From Monomorium pharaonis (lineage: Eukaryota; Arthropoda; Insecta; Hymenoptera; Formicidae): a stretch of 64,000 nt of DNA. A program made the position numbers and the translations under genes. The stretch lies in NCBI RefSeq assembly GCF_013373865.1, contig NC_050471.1, forward strand, positions 27,003,176 through 27,067,175, given 5' to 3'. Below, piece after piece: positions 47,250-58,700 of the stretch (position 1 is the stretch's first letter; each line of letters starts with the position of its first letter). A model generated the notes under the pieces. That model saw only the letters and a program-made list of their open reading frames with translations, was not told where the DNA came from and ran no database searches.

Positions 47250-47710
47250 GCGCATGTCCTGAGCGCTCCGAGCGGGACGGCAGGTAAAAATCTCTAACGG
47301 TCTTTGAAAAGGTACATTGCCTGCTGAAAAATCTGTCAAGGAAAGAATTACTTGAGAGGTATTTAGGTGGGTATACACAAAATGCCAATGAAAGTTTTAA
47401 TGTGACGATTTGGCGACACCTCCATTGTGGCCGCAAAATCATTGAATGTCTATATAGCTGCTGGAATTTTCAATGAAAGCTATTTGTCGCTTCTAAGAAT
47501 CATGTCATGCATGGAAATAGTTATTGGACCAGTATGCAGAGATGTTGCGGATAGAATAAATGAAAATCGCACGACTAGCCAAAATCATTGTAGCAAATCT
47601 ATTGCGCAGAAAACGCGTACTTACAATAACGGCTGTTGGAAAAGAATGAATTGTATGAGGACACTGAGGACATTTTATATGGAACAGGGATAGCAGATTA
47701 ATCAAAAAGT
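47250..47710 (+). pseudogene. Mutator-like transposase relic (C-terminal part)
   Basis: One frame gives LLKNLSRKELLERYLGG followed by YTQNANESFNVTIW up to about 47,400. The reading then shifts frame and continues as AAKSLNVYIAAGIFNESY, LSLLRIMSCMEIVIGP and MNCMRTLRTFYMEQG. A NANESFN block, then an AAGIFNEGY-like block, then an IGP block in this order is the C-terminal pattern of the Mutator-like transposase domain common in arthropod genomes. At least one frameshift and the missing N-terminal part show it is dead. The family call is from memory of its motifs. Confidence 0.6.
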
Positions 47711-48559
47711 ACGGATAAACAATTATTAGCAAGCTTTTATCAATCTTTTTCTTTGATCGGAAACTTTAAACGCGTTTTTCTCGAAACCACTTTTTTCGAA
47801 ACTGCGTGCATGATTAAAAAAAAAACTAATCGACAGATCCACTTCTTTTTTTTAAATTAAAGGTTATTAAATTATCTTCTGTGTGAACCTAAAATATAAA
47901 TTAAACATCATGTAAAAAAAAGTTATTTAAAAAAAGTCAAAAATTTTTCACAAAAAACCAATTTTTTTTTCAAAGCGCCATTTTATAAATTCTTTATAAT
48001 AAATGTATGGCTTTCTTAGATTTACTTAAAAGCTATACTCATAAACTTTACAAAAAATTTTGGTTTTTTTCTTTTAGCCGATGTTACTGGATGTTATCAT
48101 GCACGCAGTGTGGAAAGAATTTTTCAAGACAATTGTGCATTTTTGCTTACAACTTATAATTAAATAAATAAAATTTTGTTTATAATAAAATAAAAATTGT
48201 TTTAAGTACCTAAAGACAGGCACAATAAGTGATAAAAATCGCAAAAAGATCCATTGCTTAGTTTCATTTTTTTTTTTTAATCATAAATAAAGTGCTTAAT
48301 TTTGGCACCATAATCGAGGTCCCCTTATCGGGGTAGAAATATCCAGACGAATTTTCACAAGCAAATATCTATGTAGCGATAATTTCCGTCACCCTTAATG
48401 CCGCCAGTTTTCAAAAATTTAAGATTTCTTTATCCACTTGCAAATAAAAGGAATGACAATCTGAATCAATTTATTCTTTTTTAGCGCATCATATAAATTA
48501 AGATAATATATAATTTATCTTATATTTATAATTTAATATTATAATTTATCTTTTATTAC

Positions 48560-49200
48560 GGTTAAGGAAGATGTTTCAAAAGTGAGATGGGAGAGCTTAT
48601 TGCTGCTCCAGAAATTTGTTCAAAGAATTCTTGAAATTGAAAATAAGATGACGTTAAACAGTGTTCTATTAATGGAAGGAGATTCGTAGAAATTCTGTCG
48701 GATTTTCCGATAATGTTCAAAGTGTCCTGGACTGAAGCATTTGACTGAACAATGAGACTATATCAAAGCTTACAAGGATATCATTAGTTCTTATTTTGAT
48801 TTTAATAATTTTGTTCACGAAATCTATTGAATTCTTAATATTAAAGTCATTAAGTCCAGTAAGTTCTTGGAGAGGTTTAGTGAAATAGTGGGCCAAATTC
48901 TTTGGAAATTAAATTTGTAAGAATTTGAGAAGGAAAATCTGCATTTTTCAAAAAAAGAAATTGTTTTCTTCTCTATAGTAGAAGTCAGGTGGCGTTTAAG
49001 TTTTTTATAAATTTTGTGATCCGAGAGCATGGCCTTGATTCTATTGCAATAGTTTTTCTTGTCCATAACTACCGTGGTGTTCCCTTTATCTACTGGTAGA
49101 ATTAAAATATTGTTTTGTTTTAGATTTCTGAATGCTAAGCGTTCTTCTCTGCTTATATGGGGATATTGTTTCCTTTCCTCATTGTTACAAAATACTCTCC
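48560..49200 (-). pseudogene. Penelope-like retroelement reverse transcriptase relic
   Basis: On the minus strand, pieces in order read REERLAFRNLKQNN, ILILPVDKGNTTVVMDKKNY, KIYKKLKRH, then NDILVSFDIVSLF and further on EQISGAAISSPIS. LPxDKGNxTVVM, LVSFDxVSLF and GAAxxSPxSP in this order are hallmarks of the Penelope-like reverse transcriptase N-terminal half. Frameshifts and stops break the frame, and the DD-box region and GIY-YIG nuclease are not found. This is an old, inactive copy. Confidence 0.75.
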
Positions 49201-49789
49201 CCTAACAATAATAATAAGTAAAATTATTATATAAACTTGTGTGTTTCTATATTTATTGTTCCTTTTTGTTGTTCACGCTCTGTTCATACTCACGTACAAA
49301 TTTATCCTCATAAAAGCATATACGTAGCTATTCAAGGCAAGACGTTAGTATAATAATAATATATTTTGTACGATTACATCGGATGTTTTGATTTCGCATC
49401 GGTCATTCAATTTTATTTAAATATATTTATATTCTCTCTCTTTCACTTTCGTTTAAACGGAAATACTTTGAATTACAAAATAATAAAAAGGGCATATGAC
49501 GATAATGAGCATTATAAAATCTTATTAGCTTAATAATCACTTCTAATTTAAATAAATGTAACTTAAGTAAGTATAATTTGAGTAAATAAATGTTCATTAT
49601 TTTATATAAATAACAGTTGTTTAAAGAAGACTCGTCAGAGTCATTCTTTATTTGTAATTCGAACAATATCAGTGATTGCAAATATAAAAATCCAAACATT
49701 CGACAGTACATAAAAACAGTCAAAGATAAATACAATACATAAAATACACATAGCATTTTTTTAGATTATCTAAGAAAATAAGTAAAACC

Positions 49790-52700
49790 ATGAGTGGTAA
49801 AGGAACATATGGATCGTGGAATGGTATTAATTCCGGTGAAGAGATCGTTATTTCTGGTATTGCTGGCAGATTTCCAAGTTCAGATAATTTGTATCAGTTA
49901 CGAGATAATCTATTTAATAAAGTTGATCTTATCAAAGCAAATCATCTCCGATGGAATATAAGTAAGTAATTATAGTTTTACTTTTATGTTTGATTGTTAG
50001 ACAAAATGTGCTACTTTTTTGCAATTAAGTTTATATAATTATATATTTATATATTTTAAAAAATTTTTTATTTTTTAATGACAAAATTAAATGTTATTTT
50101 AATACAAAATCAATATATGATTAAGTTTTTTCCGACGTATCATTTTCGAGAAGTAATTATGAGAAAGAATAATTGCAATTACATAAATGCAAATTCATCG
50201 GTGGAAATTTGCACTTAATGATCTGAATATAACGGATAGCTAACGTGCCAATTTTATTGAAGTCAACAGAAGGTTCGTCATTTTAGCAGCCTGCTCAGAT
50301 CACACATAAATATCACACATATACATACACATACTCAAAAAATAATTTAAATTTTATTTAAAAAATCGGACCTTTTCATATGATGTATAAAATCCGATTG
50401 TCAACCTCCGCGTATATGGTGCACATTGGGTCACTCTGATAACGGCGGTATGATTGAGACACGAATAAAATCAATGTGTAATCATATCGATATTGTTTCA
50501 TATTAATACCGTTTCATGGTTTCCAAAAAATACTGTATTTATTTGCTAACATATTCTAAAATGCAGTTTCAAACACGTGTATAATCACATGTATAATGAC
50601 GTATAAAACAAGAAACATAATTGTCTTTAAAACTTTTTAGTCTTTCCTAAAAGACATCTTAAAAGTCATCTTTTAGTCTTTCCTAAAAGACAACTGAAAA
50701 AAGACGTCTTTTTGTCATCTTTTAGTATTTTGTGCTGTCTAAGAAATTAGTAGTGTAAGATAAATATAAAATTAAAATAAAAGTTTCTAAAATAAGTTTT
50801 ATTTTAATAATAATAACAGTAATAATAAATATACAATTATAGATATAATAGAATTTTTTAATCGATAAAACCAATTAAATATTGTTGAATATATATCAAA
50901 GTATACAAAATACAATTAAAAACAAGTTATTAATAGTAATTATTTTATAAAATATTGTTTACACTTAGTTTTGACCATAGAGCAGCTAATTGCAAAAATT
51001 AATACGTTCAAATAAATTTTATTTATCAAGATTTCTATATTTGTATTGAGTAATGCATGAATGTCTCACGTCATGGAAAATAAAATTGTCGACACATTGT
51101 TGACACGAGTAATGCATTAATGACACGCAATGTTTTATTAATGCAATGCTAAGCAAGTTAAACTAAGTAAATAGATATGATGTTGATGGATGTATGATAA
51201 TATTGTAAACTAAGTCTCTTCTTGGCAATGTATATGCTGAAATAATAAATTTTATTCTATTAATGCAATGCTATCTAAAAAATAAAAAAATAAAAAAATG
51301 CTATCTAAAAATTTTGCTTATTAAATATGCAACAGAGCTTATTTCTCTACTAAAAATTGTGGTTAGTATCGGTTATAATAAAACAACATTTCTTTGATCG
51401 AAAGTCGCATAATAACGATCGGATTAAATTATTTTTCTTACACGTATTTTTTCCAGTTGAGTCTAACCACTAACAGATAAACAGTATCTTTCCTCGTGGA
51501 AAAAAAATTAAATCTTCACAGGAAAATATACTATTCTCCTCTTTTAAGTATGTAAAATTATAGATATATAGTTAAATTTATATTAAAATAACATTTAATT
51601 TTAAAATAAAAAATTCAAAATTTTGAATTTGAAAAATGTGAAGCAATGAGAAAAATATTAAAATTTTTTTATTATAATTCTATTATACTATTATTGTACT
51701 TTTCAAGCTATTCAACTTTTGTCTGAGTAGTCAGAACTATTCAACCTTGAAAAGAAATGTATTCTATATTATTTTTACTTTAAAAATGTGTGAACAATTA
51801 AAACACATATAATTTATAAGTTTATCTTTCATAGATCATCCGGATATTCCAACCCGTATGGGAACAATTAACAATATAAAAAAATTTGATGCAGATTTCT
51901 TTGGAATATCTGTAGAGCAAGCACACGTATTCTCGCCCGATATAAGAATGTTACTAGAACATACTTACGAAGCTATTATCGATGCAGGAGTTAATCCAAA
52001 ACAACTACAAGGAACAAATACTGCCGTAATCATAGGGCTAATTTATAGTGAAACACAAGGGGAATTTATGTTTCATAATGTTAAGGTAAAAATATTTTTT
52101 TTTATTGATAGTAAAAGCAGAAGGACTTAAGCAGTAAAACACTTGAATCCTCTACAATTTTTTCCATATCTAAAAAATTATTTAACTTAAAATAATCTTA
52201 TACTTTATTATATTTGGTAATTATGCAAAATAAGTATATTTTTGAATTTTGAAATTTTTTGTAACTTTCTTGGTAAGTAGCTTTGTTGTGACTCTGACAG
52301 TGATAATCAATCGAGGGAGCCCGAACAATATGTAACCTATTAATTTTTCGAAGTTGTTTGCAGAAAAATGAGCGACGGTTAAAACGTTTTATACATTACT
52401 CAGTGTCATGATCTTGACAACATATAAACCTATGAACCTATAAACATAAACATAAACCTATGAAGCAAGGTTTATTCTATTTGATTAAAGTTTCATAAAT
52501 ACGATACATGATATCAGTGCTTTACGTAAAATAAACGACGTCCAAGCTTGTACAACATCATTTGCGACTTTCTACGCCAAACAAGATCCACGCTGTTCGT
52601 TTCAAATGTTTTTGCATTAATCAAATAGCAACATAAAGTTGGTTGGGTTAGAATTAGGAAAAAATACTGGGTGAGGGTGCAGGGCGAAGAATTTTGCCCC

Positions 52701-55700
52701 TCTCCCGCTCTCACGTTCTTTATACCATATAATTGAATTGTTTATATATACGCACCTACTTTTATGCACTTCTACCCATGACACCCTTACTGATGGGATG
52801 GGTGCGAGAGGAGAGGGCCAAAAAAGGCCCCCCTTGCACCACCTCCAAAAAGATACGAAAAACCACTTCGAAAAAATGGCCAAAAAAATTAGGAGGTTAC
52901 ATGGAAGCAAAATGGCGTTGCTACAGAGTAGAAGGTGAAGTGTGGGCTCCGGTTTTAAGTGAGGAAAGGGAGAGAAAGAAAGGTTGAAAGGCAACAGAAT
53001 ATGAGAAATACCGAGCAGTTGGATTTGTGGATAAAACCGGCAATTGAAGGAAATCGACAGGATGGAGAGAAAGAATTGTAAGAAAAGAAGGAAAAGTGAA
53101 GTGATGAGTTATGGAAATGATGGAGAGAAGAGTAGCTGACAGGAAGGAAACGAAGCGAGTCAGTGGAGATAGAAGGCGCGGAGAGGTGTGAGAATGGAGT
53201 AGTATTTGGTAGAGAGAAGATGTGAGCGAGACGGAAAGTGAAAGAAGAGACAGGAGATACAAGATGTAGCAGCGGGAGTGCGAGGCTGTGGATAGAGGAG
53301 AGCAAGAGAGATCGTACAGAGTGAGGATTAGAAGAAGGAAGTTGACGGCAGTTAGTGTGGTCAAAGGAGGATTTGATAGATGGCGGTGAAGGAGGCGATG
53401 AGTGAGTCTCAGATGCGCACAGTGTAAAACGGACACCACCAATCAAATTCTATAAATTTATCCTAACTCTAACAACTCTAACTCTAACTAACTCATCTGA
53501 TTGGTGGTGTCCGTTTTACACTGTGCGCATCTGGGACGCTCCCGTTCTATTTAGTTACAATTCTTGTACAGTTTATCTCTTCTCTTGTAGTGGAAAAAAA
53601 CAGACCATTAAATCTATTTGATTCCGGTTGGCAAATCAAAGACGCTATAAAACGGACAATACTGTGCGCATCTGGGATGTTCCCGAGGCCGATAGATCGA
53701 TGGGAGTGCGAGTAACCCATAGTAACAATAGATGAACCATTATCTAACTTTTTGGATTCTAAGATAAGCGGGTGAAGGGGGCAATTATTTCCCTCTCACG
53801 CATGCGCAATTGATTTCTTTCGGCGAATTGTCATCGCCTAATTAGCTATCTGTTGAGAAATACGCAAATGCGCATGTGCGAGGGGAGAATTTTTAAATAA
53901 TTTAGTAGTTATTTTGGGACCAAAAATTTACGGCAAATATGGGCTTATGCTGCATCTATGTATCTATGAATTAAACGCATTGAAACAATAGATTGGTTGG
54001 AGCATGCGCAAATGGTCGGTAACGGATGAAGACAGAAGCGCGTGTTAGGGATCAACTGGGATATCGATATATTGATCTAGGTTATCGAGCAGGAAAGCTT
54101 GAGGAGAAAAGCAGAACTCATAGAAGAAAGGTTAAGTGTGTGAGAAGGGGAAGCAGGAAGGATATTAGAAGTGTAAATATTATCGTGACCCAGCGAGAAA
54201 CGATAATGAATTCGACATCAATTCGACGTCGAATCGACATCGAAATGATGATTTCGATGTCGAATCAATGTTGATTCGATGTACTATTTCTCACTGGGGA
54301 AGAAGAAGAGTAGATAAAAAGAGACCACGGAATAATGGAGGAGTCGATAGAAGAGCTGAGAAGGTAAGAAGATGTATGAAGGAGATGGTAGCGGTTTGGA
54401 AAGTTTAGTGTGTAGAGGAAAGAGGAAGGAGAGCTGGCGGAGAGAGGTTAAAAATAGGACGAGAGAAGGAAGAGAGAAGAAGGAGTGCAGGAAAAGGCGA
54501 AGAAAAAGGCTGGAGACAAGGAGGAGGTGAGATCTGACGTGGAGGAACAGGTAAGCAAAAGAAAAGGGAGACAGAGACGGGCGGTAGAAAGGGAATACTA
54601 AGGGAGAGGCAGAAGGAAAAGGAGTAAGTCACATGAGATGGAGAGAGGAAAGAGAGGTATTTGGAGAAAGACGAGAAAGAAGTCAGGAGGAAGGAGGAGC
54701 GGATGGAGAGAGACAGGAGGAGTACAAAGATAGAGAGGAGTGACAAGGAGAAAGAAGATAAGGAAAGAAGAAGAGATAGAGAGGACTGGTAGAGTACAGT
54801 CAGGAGGAAGGAGGAAAGTGAGAAAGATAAAAAAGTGGAGGTGGAGGAAGCGGTGAGGAAGAACAGGGAAGATATTGAGAGGAGGAAAGAATGGAAGAGG
54901 AGAAGGTGGTAGAAGGGAGGGAGTGGAGAAGAAATGAAGAGAAGGACAAACACGAGAGAGGAAGAAAAGAGTAGGAGCACAATAGGAGAAGAGGAGGAGA
55001 GGGAAGAGAGGTGTGGAGAGAAAAAGAAAGGAGACAGCCAAAAGAGGGAAACAAACGAGAGGATAAGAAAGAGAGTAAAGGATCGCGAGAGAAACGGAGA
55101 AGAGAGAGAAAGAGGGAGAGGAGAGAAGAAAACAGGAAAAAGAAGGGAAAAGAAGTGATTTGAAGAGAAATGGAGAGAGATAATCTGGAGAAGAAAAGGA
55201 TTTAAGGGGAAAGGTTGGAGAGGAGAGAGTAGGGGAAAAAAGAAGGAGGGGAAAAGAGGAGATAGAGGGAAAGGGACTGTAGATGGGCGTAAAGAGGAGG
55301 GAGGGAAAGTAGGTTGCATAATGGTCAGCGCGGTAGAGGGAAGGTGAGATGTAGTATTGTATTATTTATGCTCTGGATGTACTAGAAACAATTGTGATAG
55401 AGAAAGCAGGAAGATGTAAGAAGTTTAGTGATCCCCGAAAAACACCCCGACACCCCTCAGAGAGTCGGAATAAACTATTTATTCATTCAAATTAGTAGGT
55501 TACATATTGTTTGGGCTCCCCCGATTGATTATCACTGTCGAAGTCATAATAAAGCCATTTACCAAGAAAGTTACGAAAAAATATCAAAATTCGGAAAAGT
55601 ACCTATTCTGCATAATTATATTTTAATAATGTATCCAACCACACATTAATCAAGTTAAAAGTAATAAGATATATAAATTAGCTTGTATTAATTAAAATGA

Positions 55701-58700
55701 CAACGTAGGGATTATAATAAACGAGCAAAAAGAATATTAATATTGACAAAACTTTATGTTTGTACTATAGTATTTTTTTGATCTGAAATACTACTGATTA
55801 GCTTAGCAATTGAATATCAATATTTCAATACATGAAATTATAATTCAATTACTATTAATATTGAGCTGCAGAGAATCAAGTCAGACAATGTAATGGAATG
55901 TTTCAAAATTGAATATCAGTGTTGCTAAGAGATAAAGAAACAAGGAACGAGGGAAAAAGGTTTTGTCGCTTAATTAACATCGTAGACAATCTTCATATTA
56001 TATCATTAGCGGCGGCACCATGTACAATTAAAAAAAAGCTCAGACGTACAAATGTACAAATGTAAACCTGATAAAGTAAAAGATATTAGAATAAAATCGC
56101 CAATGTTGGCATAGACTTCTTAAAGCAGCTTTTTCTATTAATTTTTGTAGCAAAATTTGTAGCCAAAAAGGCAACAAATTGTACAAAAAGTTTAATTGTT
56201 ATATCACGTTTTCGGCAAAATACAATCAAAGACATGACAAAACCTGCTAACATGCTATAACAGTATATTGGTAGCAAATTGTCCGCGCGCACAGGTTTTC
56301 CTGCTGGATTTTCGCCACAAATCTACTAACATAACATATCAACAAGTTTTGTCGACAAATTGAGAAAGATCAAACGAATAGATAACTGTGAATCTAGCTG
56401 TAGCCAAAATCTGATGAATTTGTGTGTTATCAATCTGTTATAACGTTTTCGACCGGTCTTGGGTTAATTGCTCCGGGAGCGATTAATGACATCATAAAGT
56501 CAATCACAGCCATTCTTCTAAAGAATGAAATAACTGTGATTGACCAGTTATGGCAATATTACTGGCATTTTTGGCATTTGGCATTTTTTGTCTAGGTATT
56601 GTTACATATTATGAGAAATTGTAACACGCTAAAATTTGATAATTTCAGTCAGGTGGTAAAAATGTTATTGGAGGTTCCAAATCTATGACCGCAAACATGA
56701 TTTCATACTTCTTGAATCTGAAAGGACCATCAACTACTATCGATTCAGCGTGCAGTTCGAGCCTGCACGCCTTGGCCTATGGTTACGATTGCATTATGTC
56801 TGGCTTATGCGAAGACGCGATAATTGGAACTACAAATCTATGTTTACATCCCATGATGACCTTACATTTCGCACGTCTAGGTATTTTTTAAATTAATTCA
56901 TGATACACTAGCTAAAATTTTTAACTTGGAAAAAAAGTTAATAAGTTAAAATTTGTGTTTCAATAACCAGTTAAACTTAAAAATTAAATTATTTAAGATT
57001 ATTAGCTAAATTAAAAATAAAAAGTTATTAACTTGGAACTTTTTAACTATAGTTAAACTATAATTAAACTATAATTAAACTATCCTGACAAAAAGTAAAT
57101 AAAATTTGAAAGAAATATAAATTGAATCTATGATAACACAATTATTATAATAAAATTTTTGCTAAAGTTAAATAACACTTTTCAATAAATATAACAATTT
57201 TTTATTATTATAATTAATTAATTTTTAAATCTTTGTGTATAAAATTGTCCAATATTAACTGAAACATTGATAGTTATTTTGACACATATTTCTTACCTTG
57301 TAGGTGTTTTGTCACGTAAGGGTTATTGCAGACCATTTGACATTGATGGAGACGGTTATACGCGTAGCGAAATGGTGACAGTAATATATCTTCAAAAAGC
57401 AAAGAATGCAAAAAGAATTTATGCTATATGTCCTCATATTAAATTAAATAGCGATGGTTACAAAGAGGAAGGAATAACTTACCCATCGTCACAAATGCAA
57501 ACCACTTTACTGAAAGAATTTTATAATGAATGCGGAATACCGCCATCTTGCTTGGATTGCATTGAGGCACATGGTACCGGCACCAAAGTTGGCGATCCTA
57601 ACGAAATCAGTGCAGTCTGTGCTGCTTTTGGTGCGAGTAAAGAAACTCCATTAATGATCGGTTCCGTAAAATCTAATATAGGTCATTCGGAACCCGCGAG
57701 CGGTTTTGGTCAAATTGCTAAGGTAAAACAAGTGGTTTTTATTTTTTACCCCAATAGGAAAAGATTCATAAAATTGTATAACAATATATTGTAAAAGATT
57801 TATAATCCGTCATTATGAGGGCATAGTTCAGAAAATAGATGTAGATACATTAACTTTTTATAAAACATTAATAAATGTTTGTGCAATTAAATTTTGTAAT
57901 AATGTGTTGGCATAACAATAGCGATATGGCGAATCATCTTAACAGCACATTTGCAAAATTAAATTCAAAAATAAATTGTACAATAATTGAGAAAAATATT
58001 TTAGTCGTAACACGTTTAAAACATTTATAAATATAATTGTGTGCACAAAATATCCAAATTATTCCCCAATTATTCTTAAATTATGATGCACAAATATTGA
58101 AACATGAGATGTGTAATATTTTATGTTTCAATTTTTGTGCATAATGTAAGAATATAATTTAAAAGTTTCTGGCCGCTGTTACTATCAATGAGATAATAGA
58201 TCAATTAACTCTCCGATGGACATGACTAATCCGTTAGACAAAGTGCCCTTTTTTTAATGTTTATTAAATGTCTGTTGAATAAGTAATATTTGTTAAATTT
58301 GTTGTAATACATTTTGATTATTAATTTTGAATTAAATATTAAAGATAAAATGCTGTAAATATTGCACATTGTTATTACTGTATTATTGCTACATTATATT
58401 GTGAAAATATTGAAGATATTGTGATAATGTTAAATACGGAAATAATTCAAAATATTTATGTTTCAAAATATATTTGTCTAATTTTAAAAAAATATTATTT
58501 GAGAATTATATTCTGACAAAACTGTTGCGTTATGGCGAATCATCTTAATACAATCTTTAATGCCATTATTATGCAATGTTTGCAAAATCTTCCTATCGGG
58601 ATTTTTAAATTTATTTCTATTTTGTATGTATATCCACACTTGCGCGTAACACAAACAGGAAATCTATTTTACGTAAAAGTTATTCTTTTGTATTCAAACA

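Larger units (their letters stand above)
45508..49789. other. Intergenic region rich in transposon relics
   Basis: Between the start of the small gene and the FAS start there is no intact gene. It contains a MITE (45,684-45,824), AT microsatellites (46,080-46,150), a Penelope-like 3' motif (46,384-46,440), a Mutator-like transposase relic (47,250-47,710) and a Penelope-like reverse transcriptase relic (48,560-49,200). The remaining sequence is AT-rich. The last 500 bases before 49,790 must hold the FAS promoter, but no TATA box or other element stands out. Confidence 0.7.
52218..55618. mobile_element. 3.4-kb element with ~130-bp terminal inverted repeats
   Basis: The segment 52,218-52,346 is mirrored by 55,489-55,618 along about 130 bases, sharing GTAACTTTCTTGGTAA, CAGTGATAATCAATCG, GGGAGCCC and AATATGTAACCTA in inverted order. 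The intervening 3.1 kb lacks a protein-like frame and contains a long polypurine tract and two nested palindromes, so it is a large non-autonomous DNA transposon or a composite. It occupies most of FAS intron 2 (52,086-56,648). No clear target duplication is seen. Confidence 0.72.

Noticed and set aside
52921..53446. Two overlapping minus-strand frames of 160-170 codons
   Set aside because: Both are low-complexity Ser/Leu/His translations of a GA-rich strand and one crosses a perfect inverted repeat, so they reflect composition, not genes.
54405..55319. 304-codon open frame on the minus strand
   Set aside because: It lies wholly in a polypyrimidine strand and encodes only Ser, Leu, Phe and Pro runs; stop codons are rare there because of base bias, and no domain or splice context is seen.
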